Shown: one piece after another, positions 15,109 to 23,137 of the stretch | Position numbering within the stretch: the stretch's first letter is position 1 | How the letters are laid out: the number at the start of each line of letters is the position of its first letter | NCBI GenBank assembly: GCA_020025115.1 | Contig: JAHHSP010000006.1 | Coordinates: forward strand, 1 to 24,954 | Reading direction: 5' to 3' | Length of the DNA stretch: 24,954 bases | Origin: Collinsella sp. | GTDB taxonomy: Bacteria > Actinomycetota > Coriobacteriia > Coriobacteriales > Coriobacteriaceae | Made by a program: the position numbers and the translations under genes | Notes under the pieces: generated by a model | What the model saw: only the letters and a program-made list of their open reading frames with translations | Databases searched by the model: none | What the model was told of the DNA's origin: nothing

Positions 15109-16722
15109 ATGAAGAAGCTGTACTTCAACGGTGACTTCCTGCCCATGACGGGCGAGGGCGACTCGTTCGAGGCCCTCGTGGCCGAGGATGGCGTCATTGC
15201 CTTCACCGGCTCGCTCGCCGATGCCCGCCCCTTCGCCGCCGATGCCGAGGAGATCGATCTCTCCGGGGCTTGCCTGATGCCCGGCATCATCGATCCGCAC
15301 AGCCATATCGCCGGTTCCAACCAGTATGTCGTGGCCGCTCAGCTCGATGGCTGCACGAGCTTCGATGACATCGTGGAGGCCATGACGGCCTTCGGCGAGA
15401 AGAACGCCATCGGTCCCGACAGCGTGATCATGGGCGTGGCCTACGATCAGAACTCCCTGGTCGAGGAGCATCATCCCAATCGCCATGTGCTCGACCGCGT
15501 CTCCACCGAGATCCCCTGCCTGGCCATCCACGCCTCCAGCCACATGCTGGTCGCCAACACCAAGCTTCTTGAGCTCGCCGGTATCACCGCCGAGACCCCC
15601 GATCCCGAGGGCGGGCGCTACGGCCGCGAGGCCGATGGCGTGACGCCGGATGGATTCTGCGAGGAGCCCAACGCCATGTGGCCGGTCTTTGGCCAGGTTC
15701 AGCCGCGCCAGAAGTTCGACATGGACAAGATGATCCTGCAGATGCAGGACGTCTATCTGGAGCATGGCATCACCACCTGCCAGGAGGGCGCCACCACGGC
15801 CGATTACGCCGCCCTGTTCGCGGGCATGGCCAAAAAGGGCCTGCTCAAGATGGACGTCGTGAGCTATCCCATGCATGGCGAGGATGTCGACAAGATTTTG
15901 GCCGACCATGCCGAGTTCGACTCCCAGGAGTACACGAACCATTTCCGCTTCGGCGGCCTGAAGATGTTCTTTGACGGTTCCCCGCAGGGTCGCACCGCGT
16001 GGATGAGCGAGCCGTATACGCCCGGTGACGAGGGCGAGGGCTATTGCGGTTACGGTACCATCTCCGACGAGGATGCGTACGACTACATGCGCAAGGCCAT
16101 CGACGGCAATCATCAGCTGCTCGCCCACACCAACGGCGACGCCGCCGCCGACCAGTACCTGCGCGTGTACAAGCGCGCGCTCGAGGATTCGCCCAACCCG
16201 CACAAGCACGAGCTGCATCCGGTCATGGTTCACTGCCAGACCGCCCGCCGCGATCAGTACGAGAAGATGCCGGAGATCCACATGATCCCGACCATCTTCA
16301 CCAACCACATCTGGTATTGGGCCGACGTCCACCTGAAGAACTTCGGGCCCGAGCGCGGTGGCCGCGTCTCGGCCGTCCGCGATGCCCTCGACTTCGGCCT
16401 GCGTCCGACGTTCCACACCGATTGCCCGGTGCTGCGTCCGAATCTGTTCGAGAGCGTGTGGTGCGCGGTCAAGCGCGTCACCAAGAACGGCGTCCAACTG
16501 GACGAGTCTCAGAAGATCTCCGTCTACGAGGGCCTCGAGTGCATCACCAAGAACGGCGCGTTCCAGTACGGCGAGGAGGACCGAAAGGGCACCCTCGAGA
16601 TCGGCAAGCTCGCCGACTTCTGCGTCGTGGAGCGCAACCCGCTCAAGGTCGATATCGATGACCTGCGCGACCTCAAGGTCCTGCAGACCATCAAGGAGGG
16701 TGAGGTCGTCTGGGAGGCATAA
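15109..16722 (+). CDS. Metal-dependent amidohydrolase, YtcJ-like (Amidohydro_3)
   Basis: A 537-residue amidohydrolase-superfamily enzyme. Visible parts are the metal-binding GIIDPHSH with His64 and His66, KMFFDGSPQGRTAW with Lys285 as a possible carboxylated metal ligand, AHTNGDAA with His340, MVHCQTA with His375, and HTDCPV with Asp438. The C-terminal IGKLADFCVVERNPL closes the beta-sandwich as usual. Family members hydrolyse N-substituted formamides, N-acyl compounds or cyclic amides; the substrate here is unknown. No signal peptide is present, so it acts in the cytoplasm, which fits hydrolysis of a compound brought in by the co-transcribed MFS transporter 6 nt upstream. A purine-rich GGAAGAGG inside the end of the upstream gene is the likely ribosome binding site. 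A bidirectional terminator follows. Confidence 0.93.
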   Translation: MKKLYFNGDFLPMTGEGDSFEALVAEDGVIAFTGSLADARPFAADAEEIDLSGACLMPGIIDPHSHIAGSNQYVVAAQLDGCTSFDDIVEAMTAFGEKNAIGPDSVIMGVAYDQNSLVEEHHPNRHVLDRVSTEIPCLAIHASSHMLVANTKLLELAGITAETPDPEGGRYGREADGVTPDGFCEEPNAMWPVFGQVQPRQKFDMDKMILQMQDVYLEHGITTCQEGATTADYAALFAGMAKKGLLKMDVVSYPMHGEDVDKILADHAEFDSQEYTNHFRFGGLKMFFDGSPQGRTAWMSEPYTPGDEGEGYCGYGTISDEDAYDYMRKAIDGNHQLLAHTNGDAAADQYLRVYKRALEDSPNPHKHELHPVMVHCQTARRDQYEKMPEIHMIPTIFTNHIWYWADVHLKNFGPERGGRVSAVRDALDFGLRPTFHTDCPVLRPNLFESVWCAVKRVTKNGVQLDESQKISVYEGLECITKNGAFQYGEEDRKGTLEIGKLADFCVVERNPLKVDIDDLRDLKVLQTIKEGEVVWEA

Positions 16723-16765
16723 AGCCATCCGTGCGATCGCGCTTTTGAGCCTGCGAGCTCATCTG

Positions 16766-16803
16766 AAAAGACGCCTGGTGCCCTGCGCGCCAGGCGTCTT
16801 TTT
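16766..16803. terminator. Bidirectional terminator between the amidohydrolase and the PRD regulator
   Basis: A 13-bp stem (16766-16778 with 16790-16802) with an 11-nt loop, T-run on the right and A-run on the left, lies between the two convergent stop codons and can serve both strands. Confidence 0.9.
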
Positions 16804-16842
16804 GTCCTTGGGCGCATCTCGGATGAGGACGGGAAAAAGAGG

Positions 16843-18678
16843 CTACAGCTCTGCGGGGGCGAGACCGGCCGCCGTCAGCTTGCGTCGGAAGGTCTGCGAG
16901 AGCGCGCCCAGCGCGCGTTCGTCGGAGGTCGACACGGCGAGCACGGCGGCATGGGTAAGCCGTGTGCGGCGGAAGGGGATCTGCGCATCTATGGAGAAAA
17001 GCGCGCTCCCGGTGCGCCCCGCCTCGTGCGAGAAATACGTCAGGATGAGTGTGCTTTCGCAGGTAAATGAGCACATCTCGAAGATTTTGCGGAAATCCTC
17101 GTCGGTGCCCGCCCATAGATCCTCCTCGATGAGCGCGCGATGCAGCGCATCTCGGAGTGATTCGCCCTCCATCTGGGGCAGCTCTCGCGCTCGGGGGTCA
17201 TCGTCAATGGGCCTGTCGCCCTGCGCGCGATGCTGCGCGATGGCGAGGATGGTGTCGTTGATGTAGCGACGGTCGAGCTCGGTGATCGCGCTCGAGATGA
17301 CCGCGACGGGCATGGCCGTCTCGATCGGGTCGAAGGAGATGAGGAAGTCAAGCCCATCGAGCGCGGCGCTCCCGCTCTCCTCCTCGCTTTCGGGAATCAC
17401 GCGGGCGATGCGGATGAACGGCAAGAACCGCTCGATGCGGTCTCGAGCGAACAGCACCTGTTCGACACCGCAGTTCACCACGAGCCCGGCTCGCCAGGTA
17501 TCGCTCACCGCGATGCCGTCCATGAAATCGAGCAGCAGCATGGCGATGCGCGTGAGGTCGGTCTCGTACAGGTCGACCGCGGAGAGGCTCGGCGTGTCGC
17601 GCATGATCTGCACGAGGCGCATGAACAGCGTCATGTTCTCGAACCGCACGGTCCATGAGATCTCGGACGGCAGGTCGATCGCCCGATCGAGTTTGCGGTG
17701 CGTGATGCCCGCCTCGAAGAGCATGGCGAGGGGTTTGCGCAGATGGGATGCCGGACGCGTGCCGTATCGATCGGAAAGCGCGCGGAAGAGGTCGTCGGCG
17801 AGATGGGCCGATTCGCGGTCGGGGGTGTAGGTGTCTTGGAGGTCGGGCGTCCAGCGGCGGGCGGCGACCGAGAAGAGCTCGATGACGACGGCCTTCTCAC
17901 CCGATTCCAGGGATATGCCGTAGTGGTTCTCGATGCGGCCGAGCATGGCGGCGAACGCGGGGGGAATGGCGGAGGCGCGCGCGGGGACGCTCTTGCCCTT
18001 GCGGATGCGCAGTGTCATGACCTGCAGGTAAATGGCCAGCTCATGGCGGGCGTTATCGGTGAGGGGGCAGTCGAGGGCACGTTCCATGGCTTCGATCTCG
18101 TCGAAGAGGAATCGGCGGTCTTCGCCGAAGAGCTGGGGTTCGACACGGCGCTTCATAGCGGTGGGGGCGAGTTCGAACAAGCTATGCGTGACGAAGAACC
18201 GGATGTGCTCCTCGGGCCCCACCACGGTGAGGCGATGCCCGCGCTCGATGCGCGCGCCATAGGGATAGAGCATGTCGTTCCAGGCGCGGATGTCCTCTTG
18301 GGCCTGCTGTTTATTGGTGAGGATGGCTCGGGCGAGGGACTCGACCGTGTAGTCGCCGTTGTAATCGCAGATGAGCAGAAGTATGCCGCGGTAAAACCGG
18401 TCGAGTGCGGGGTCCATGGCGAGCGCGCGCTCCTTGACGAGCCCGAAGATGCGCTCGCATTCCGCGGGGCTCGGGTTGAGTCGGATGCCCGTTCCCCGCT
18501 TGGAGGCGGTGCGGGCGGCGAGGCCGTTCTGCTCGAGGAAGGCGTTGATGGCCGCGATGTCGTTGCGTACGGTTCGCTCGGAGCACGCGAGTTCTCCTGC
18601 GAGCGTTGCGGTGGGTATATAGCTCGTGGTAGACACGAGGGTCTTGAGGAGGTTCGCCTGTCGGCGATTGATGCTCAT
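16843..18678 (-). CDS. PRD-containing transcriptional regulator (BglG/LicR/MtlR-like)
   Basis: A 611-residue multidomain regulator. Residues about 5-55 form a winged helix-turn-helix (LACSERTVRNDIAAINAFLEQ); a second helix-turn-helix region follows at about 80-150. Two helical PRD-like regions come next (about 180-400), then an EIIB-like segment starting GLVVNCGVEQVLFARDRI, where a cysteine sits at the expected place, and a C-terminal EIIA-like region (about 500-611). Related activators (LicR, MtlR) respond to PTS phosphorylation, yet no PTS gene is present here and conserved PRD histidines are not obvious. The start at 18678 follows GGGGGG; a longer frame to 18747 would begin inside operator copy 3 without a ribosome binding site. 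It lies between the amidohydrolase and the second MFS gene and is the best candidate activator of both. Confidence 0.85.
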   Translation of the reverse strand: MSINRRQANLLKTLVSTTSYIPTATLAGELACSERTVRNDIAAINAFLEQNGLAARTASKRGTGIRLNPSPAECERIFGLVKERALAMDPALDRFYRGILLLICDYNGDYTVESLARAILTNKQQAQEDIRAWNDMLYPYGARIERGHRLTVVGPEEHIRFFVTHSLFELAPTAMKRRVEPQLFGEDRRFLFDEIEAMERALDCPLTDNARHELAIYLQVMTLRIRKGKSVPARASAIPPAFAAMLGRIENHYGISLESGEKAVVIELFSVAARRWTPDLQDTYTPDRESAHLADDLFRALSDRYGTRPASHLRKPLAMLFEAGITHRKLDRAIDLPSEISWTVRFENMTLFMRLVQIMRDTPSLSAVDLYETDLTRIAMLLLDFMDGIAVSDTWRAGLVVNCGVEQVLFARDRIERFLPFIRIARVIPESEEESGSAALDGLDFLISFDPIETAMPVAVISSAITELDRRYINDTILAIAQHRAQGDRPIDDDPRARELPQMEGESLRDALHRALIEEDLWAGTDEDFRKIFEMCSFTCESTLILTYFSHEAGRTGSALFSIDAQIPFRRTRLTHAAVLAVSTSDERALGALSQTFRRKLTAAGLAPAEL

Positions 18679-18728
18679 GGCTTGTGCGCCCCCCGATGGT
18701 CGCGACTGCGGTTGCCGGTGTTGCGAAA

Positions 18729-18748
18729 TTTGCCGCATATCAGGCAAA
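18729..18748. promoter_or_regulatory. Operator copy 3 between the regulator and the second MFS transporter
   Basis: TTTGCCGCATATCAGGCAAA keeps the outer TTTGCC and GGCAAA arms of copies 1 and 2 but has a diverged centre. TATGAT follows 30 nt later on the plus strand. No matching hexamer is seen at that distance on the minus strand, so the site mainly serves the MFS gene, though autoregulation is possible. Confidence 0.65.
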
Positions 18749-18778
18749 CTCGCTGCACATAGATGGTAGCGATATTCA

Positions 18779-18784
18779 TATGAT
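18779..18784 (+). promoter_or_regulatory. Candidate -10 element of the second MFS transporter
   Basis: TATGAT (5 of 6 to consensus) lies 30 nt after operator copy 3, matching the spacing of the other two promoters. The -35 position (CACATA) is poor. Confidence 0.5.
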
Positions 18785-18841
18785 GAAGATACCTACTTTT
18801 TCGTTATGGCGTGAATAAAGCGCCATTGGATGGTGATGGAC

Positions 18842-20476
18842 ATGAGTTCCACGTGCGCGTGCGAGGATCGGGTCGAGGTGGCACGGGGGCGGGGCGGATC
18901 CGCCGGCTCCAAGGCGATGATCTCCCTGGCGGTCCTGGCGCTGGCACAACTGGGCGTCTCCGCCGACAACGGGGCGTTTTCGGTCGCGATGTCCGAGATG
19001 ATGCGCGTATTCGGATGCTCGGTCGCCGATGTGCAGCTGGCCAATACCGTGTACTCCCTTATGGCCGGCACCTTCATGCTGACCAGCGGCCTGCTCGGCC
19101 TGATAGTGGGGTGGCGACGCACGTTCGTGGGCGGTATGGCGCTCATGGTCGTCGGCGAGATCGTCACCGCGCTCGCGCCCGCGGTCGAATTGCTCATCTG
19201 GGGCGGTCGTCTCGCGGTCGGTGTCGGCGCGAGCCTGGTGATCCCCTCGGTTCTCGGTATGGTTCCGCTGCTATTTGAAGGGGATAAGCGCAAGCAGGCC
19301 TACGGCGTCATCGCGGGCTCTGCCGCCCTGGCGACCATCGTTCCCATCCCGCTCGGCATGCTCGTGGACAACTTCGGCTTCCGGTTCACCTTCGGCGTGC
19401 TCGCCGCCCATTTCGGCGCGCTCGTCGCCGCGAGCTTGGCGCTGCCGGCCTCCCAGCCGTGCGCATCCAAGAAATTCGACCTCGTCGGGGCGACTCTCGC
19501 CTCGGTGGGCCTGTTCGCCGTGATGTTCGGCTTGTCGCGCATCTCCGCTTGGGGCGTGGTCGACCCGCTGCCCACCGCGCCGTTTACCATCTTCGGCCTC
19601 TCGCCGGCGCCGTTCATCGTCATCGCGGGCGTGGCGCTGCTCATCGCGCTCATCCCGGTCGAGTCGTGGACGGAGCGCGTGCGCGGCGTCGCCATTCTGC
19701 CCGCTAGCTTTATGAAGAGCGCGCAGGTTCGTTCCGGCGTCGTGGCGATCGCGCTGCCGTTTTTCTACATGGGCGCGCAGGGTCTCGTGGCCACTTCGTT
19801 TTACCAGCTCGTGGTCGGTCTCGGTGGTACCAGCACGGCGCTTTTGGGCATCGTTTCGGGCGTGCCGATGCTCGTGCTCGCCACGGGCATCCCCCGCAAG
19901 TTCCCGAAGGCGAACTCCTTGCTCGTGGTCCGTTGCGGCTACATCGCCATCGCCCTCGGCGCGGTTATGGGCGCCTTTGGCGTGCGAGGCTCCGAATTGA
20001 CCTCCACGATGGTCATCGGCACGCTGCTGGGCGGAGTCGGCGTCGGTATGGTCAACTCGCAGGCGAACAACCTCGTCGCCTCCGCCGTCCCCGCGCATGA
20101 CGCGCAGCAATCCGGTGGCATACAGGGCGCGGCGCGAAACCTCGGTCTCGCGCTCGGCTCGGCCGCCATGGGGTCGGTCATGCTCATTGCGGTGAACATG
20201 GGCCTCGACGCGCGCGTGGAGTCGATGGCGGCCCTCGATGAGCCCGTTCGCACGGCGCTCGAGCAGACGGTCTACACCTATGAGGGCGACTCCGCCTTCG
20301 CCGCCCGCATGGAGGGCCTGGGCGTTGCCGGCCCCGACGCCGAAGACCTGATCGTGGCCAACCATGAGGTCCGCGCCAACGCCGGCGCCATCGCGATGTC
20401 GACCGTCGCCATGTTCGCGGGACTCGCCCTATTCACCACGTTTCCCAAAAGACCCGAGGTGGTGACGGGAGAGTAG
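18842..20476 (+). CDS. MFS transporter, 14-helix DHA2-like (second paralogue)
   Basis: A 544-residue membrane transporter paralogous to the one at 13492. Shared blocks include ADNGAFS, VADVQLANTVYSLMAG, LLIWGGRLAVGVGAS, IPSVLGMVP, SAWGVVDP and SQANNLVASAV followed by QQSGGIQ. As in the first copy, about 65 hydrophilic residues separate the last two helices and the motif C glycine-proline signature is absent. A short cytoplasmic N-terminus of about 25 residues with two cysteines (STCACEDR) is specific to this copy. The start is uncertain: ATGs lie at 18830, 18836 and 18842, none with a strong ribosome binding site; 18842 is chosen because MSSTC aligns with MASTA of the paralogue. It is divergent from the PRD regulator. 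Codon use is more mixed (many GCG) than in the first paralogue. Confidence 0.92.
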   Translation: MSSTCACEDRVEVARGRGGSAGSKAMISLAVLALAQLGVSADNGAFSVAMSEMMRVFGCSVADVQLANTVYSLMAGTFMLTSGLLGLIVGWRRTFVGGMALMVVGEIVTALAPAVELLIWGGRLAVGVGASLVIPSVLGMVPLLFEGDKRKQAYGVIAGSAALATIVPIPLGMLVDNFGFRFTFGVLAAHFGALVAASLALPASQPCASKKFDLVGATLASVGLFAVMFGLSRISAWGVVDPLPTAPFTIFGLSPAPFIVIAGVALLIALIPVESWTERVRGVAILPASFMKSAQVRSGVVAIALPFFYMGAQGLVATSFYQLVVGLGGTSTALLGIVSGVPMLVLATGIPRKFPKANSLLVVRCGYIAIALGAVMGAFGVRGSELTSTMVIGTLLGGVGVGMVNSQANNLVASAVPAHDAQQSGGIQGAARNLGLALGSAAMGSVMLIAVNMGLDARVESMAALDEPVRTALEQTVYTYEGDSAFAARMEGLGVAGPDAEDLIVANHEVRANAGAIAMSTVAMFAGLALFTTFPKRPEVVTGE

Positions 20477-20521
20477 CGGGTCCGCATGGCGTGACGCCGC
20501 GCGAGCCCCGTCGCCCGTGCA

Positions 20522-21406
20522 TCACGGGATGGAGAAGGGGCGATTCTGGCCGGCGGGCCGGATGCGGAGGTCGACGGCGCCGCCCGGGCGCTTGAGCGTG
20601 GCGCTCGAACCGAGCTCGTTGTCGAGTTCGGCGCCCAGGGCTGCGGCGAGTGCGCGCACCGCCAAACTCGGGCGGTTGTTCTCCTGGGAGATGTGCATGG
20701 CGACCACATGCTCCGTCCGTTCGCTCACGAGGGCGGTCAGGGCCTCGGCGGCTTGCGCGTTGGAGAGATGCCCGCGATCGGAGGCGATGCGTTCCTGCAG
20801 GTGGCGCGGATAGGGGCCGCAACGGAGCATGTGCGTGTCGTGATTGCTCTCGAGCGCGAGGATGCGCGCGTCCGCCAGCAGCTCCATGGCTCGTGGCGGC
20901 AGCATGCCCGTATCGGTGGCGTAACCGATCGCGTCTCCCGAGCACGAGAAGCGAAACCCCACCGGGTTCACCACGTCGTGCGAGGTGGGAAAGGTCTCGA
21001 TGCGCACTCCTGCGACCTCGAGGGCGTCGCCGGGGGCGAAGGTCTCAAAATCGAGGCAGTTGAGATATTTGCGTCCATCCACCGTGCCTTTGCTGGCGAA
21101 CAGGGGCCCGTTGAAGATCTTGACCCACACGGAGACGCCGCTCACGTGGTCGGTGTGCTCGTGCGTGAGGATGAGCGCCCGCACATCGCGCTCGTCGAGC
21201 CCCAGCTCGTGCATGCGGTCGAGGACCTTGCAACGCGCGAAGCCGTTGTCGATCATGATGAGGCCTTCGGGGCCCTCCACCAGTGCGCAGTTCCCGCGCG
21301 AGCCGCTGCCGAGGATGTGCAGGTGCAGGACGTGTCCGCGCTCGTCCCCGGTGCTCGTGTCCGGTTTTCGCAGTTCGGCTGGGGATGCGTTTGCAGAGTG
21401 GGTCAT
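20522..21406 (-). CDS. MBL-fold metallo-hydrolase (YycJ/WalJ type)
   Basis: A 294-residue metallo-beta-lactamase-fold protein. The start of the fold reads LHILGSGSRGNCALVEGPEG, the metal motif is LTHEHTDHVSG (HxHxDH), and further ligands are suggested by TSHD, YATDTG and ESNHD. This matches the YycJ/WalJ group, often linked to cell wall or DNA repair and commonly treated as a 5'-exonuclease-like or phosphodiesterase-like protein; the activity is not certain. The start at 21406 adds about 27 residues before the fold and has only a weak ribosome binding site, so the N-terminus is uncertain. No WalRK genes are seen nearby. It converges on the second MFS gene with a 45-nt gap and diverges from tilS. 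Confidence 0.88.
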   Translation of the reverse strand: MTHSANASPAELRKPDTSTGDERGHVLHLHILGSGSRGNCALVEGPEGLIMIDNGFARCKVLDRMHELGLDERDVRALILTHEHTDHVSGVSVWVKIFNGPLFASKGTVDGRKYLNCLDFETFAPGDALEVAGVRIETFPTSHDVVNPVGFRFSCSGDAIGYATDTGMLPPRAMELLADARILALESNHDTHMLRCGPYPRHLQERIASDRGHLSNAQAAEALTALVSERTEHVVAMHISQENNRPSLAVRALAAALGAELDNELGSSATLKRPGGAVDLRIRPAGQNRPFSIP

Positions 21407-21421
21407 GCCTGGTCCAATCAG

Positions 21422-21427
21422 TACAAT
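21422..21427 (+). promoter_or_regulatory. Candidate -10 element of the tilS-hpt-ftsH operon
   Basis: TACAAT matches 5 of 6 of the -10 consensus, about 88 nt upstream of tilS; no good -35 is visible. A 9-bp hairpin (21478-21486 with 21492-21500) lies in the presumed leader just before the ribosome binding site and has no T-run. Confidence 0.35.
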
Positions 21428-21514
21428 ACGGGGTGGATGAGATGAGCGCGCCGCATACGGTGCCGCGCGCATGGATAGACGGGACGAAGCGCGTCCCGTC
21501 GTGAAAGGCGGCAC

Positions 21515-23080
21515 ATGCCAACGGTTTCGCAAAGGTACGGGTCCGGGCGTGCGCCATTCGCGCATGCGGCGCCCGAGCGGGAGCGGGTCTCCGCGGCGCC
21601 GGTGGTCCTCATGGTATCAGGAGGCGCGGACTCAACGGCGTTGACGTTGATGGCCTGCACCGGAGAACTCGACATCGACGAGGGGCGCGGTTGCGCCCGC
21701 ATCGCCCGTGAGCGGCTGCACGTGCTGCATGTGAACCACCATCTGCGAGGAGATGCCTCCGATGGTGATGAGGCATTCGTGCGCGACCTATGTGCGCGCC
21801 TGGGGCTGCCCCTGTGCGTGGAGCACGCGTACTTCGCCGATTTGGGCGGGCGCAACCTCGAGGCGGCCGCGCGTGATGCGCGCTACACCGCCGCCCGCCG
21901 CTATGTGCGCGAGCTCTCGAGGCAATCCGGCACGCCCCGCACGGCGGCCCGCATCCTCACCGCGCATACGGCGAGCGATCGCGCGGAGACGTTTTTCATG
22001 AACGCCATCAAGGGCTCGGGCGCCGCGGGCCTTTCGAGTATCCCGCGACGTCGCAACATCATCGTTCGCCCCCTGATGGACCGCACGCATGGGGAGCTCG
22101 TGCGCTATCTGAAGGTCGCCGGCCAGCCCTGGCGCGAGGACGAGAGCAATCAAGATACGACCTATTTGCGCAACTTCGTGCGGCACCGCTTGATGCCGCT
22201 GGCCGCCGAGCGCAATCCGGGCGTGGCGCGCAGCGTGGGGGCGGCCTGCGACATCCTGGGCGATGAGGACGCCTTCATGTCCCAGCTCGCCGCCACCGCG
22301 CTGCGAAGCTGCACGCGACGCGAAGGGGCGGGGCTCGTCGTGCTGGACGCAGCCCGCCTCGCCGCGGCCGAGGTGGCCGTCGCCCGTCGCATGGTGCGCC
22401 AGGCGGTGAAGAGGATCGCGCCGGAGGCCCGTTTGGAGATGCGCCATGTCGAGGCGGTGCTCGCCTGCGTGGCGGCGGGGGAGGGCTCGGTCGCCCTGCC
22501 CGAGGGCGTCGACGCGCGCATCGAGTTCGGCACGCTCTCCTTCCGCACCCCTATCGAGCGCGAACGCGCGGCGACCGGCTGGCTGTCGGTTCCCGGCTCC
22601 ATGGCCGTCGCGGGCGGTCGGGTGCTTGAGAGCGCGTTCGTCCGCGTCCCCGAAGGCCGCGACGCCGTCAGCCTGGCCCGCGTGCTCAGCGCCGAGGCGG
22701 TCGGTGGGGCGGTGGCCGTGATCGACGCCGCGGCGTTGGGATATGCGTCTCACGATTTGCGGCGCCTCGCCGAGGACCAGCGCTGGGGGGCCTCGTCCGC
22801 CCAGGGAGGGACGGACGACGTCCGCCTGTGGGTGGACGGGCCGGCCCCGGGTGACGTGATGTGCCCCCTTGGTATGCAGGGGCGCAGCAAGAAGCTCTCC
22901 GATCTCATCAACGAGGCCCGCATCCCGCTCGCCGAGCGCGCGGGCGTTCCGGTTGTGCGCAGCTCGCCGGGGGGTGCCATCGCATGGGTCGCGGGAGTTC
23001 GTGCGGACGAGCGCTTCAAGTGCACCCCTACTAGCTCTATGCTGGTAAAATTAACGATTCGTCCCGTTGGGGACGTGTAG
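21515..23080 (+). CDS. tilS: tRNA(Ile)-lysidine synthetase
   Basis: TilS attaches lysine to C34 of the CAU-anticodon tRNA-Ile using ATP, so that it reads AUA and is charged with isoleucine. The 521-residue protein has the N-type PP-loop SGGADSTAL (from residue 35), then HVNHHLRGDASDGDEAFV and NLEAAARDARY, all typical. A central domain follows, and the C-terminal TilS domain shows PGDVMCPLGMQGRSKKLSDLINEARIP. The N-terminal 25 residues before the fold are longer than in many relatives. AAAGGCGG at about 21504-21511 supports the start. It is the first gene of a tilS-hpt-ftsH cluster. Confidence 0.96.
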   Translation: MPTVSQRYGSGRAPFAHAAPERERVSAAPVVLMVSGGADSTALTLMACTGELDIDEGRGCARIARERLHVLHVNHHLRGDASDGDEAFVRDLCARLGLPLCVEHAYFADLGGRNLEAAARDARYTAARRYVRELSRQSGTPRTAARILTAHTASDRAETFFMNAIKGSGAAGLSSIPRRRNIIVRPLMDRTHGELVRYLKVAGQPWREDESNQDTTYLRNFVRHRLMPLAAERNPGVARSVGAACDILGDEDAFMSQLAATALRSCTRREGAGLVVLDAARLAAAEVAVARRMVRQAVKRIAPEARLEMRHVEAVLACVAAGEGSVALPEGVDARIEFGTLSFRTPIERERAATGWLSVPGSMAVAGGRVLESAFVRVPEGRDAVSLARVLSAEAVGGAVAVIDAAALGYASHDLRRLAEDQRWGASSAQGGTDDVRLWVDGPAPGDVMCPLGMQGRSKKLSDLINEARIPLAERAGVPVVRSSPGGAIAWVAGVRADERFKCTPTSSMLVKLTIRPVGDV

Positions 23081-23137
23081 CGCCCCCGAATGCGGGTATG
23101 CTTCAACCATCTAGTACGTGCATGCGAAAGGGAAGTC

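Noticed and set aside
13444..16728. Very long open frame on the minus strand opposite the first MFS gene and the amidohydrolase
   Set aside because: It is a GC-rich shadow frame: the implied protein is a His/Asp/Gly/Glu-rich run with no domain, while the plus strand carries two well-recognised genes with proper start signals.
18679..18747. Longer start for the PRD regulator
   Set aside because: It would put the start codon inside operator copy 3, has no Shine-Dalgarno sequence, and adds residues lacking any helix-turn-helix similarity.
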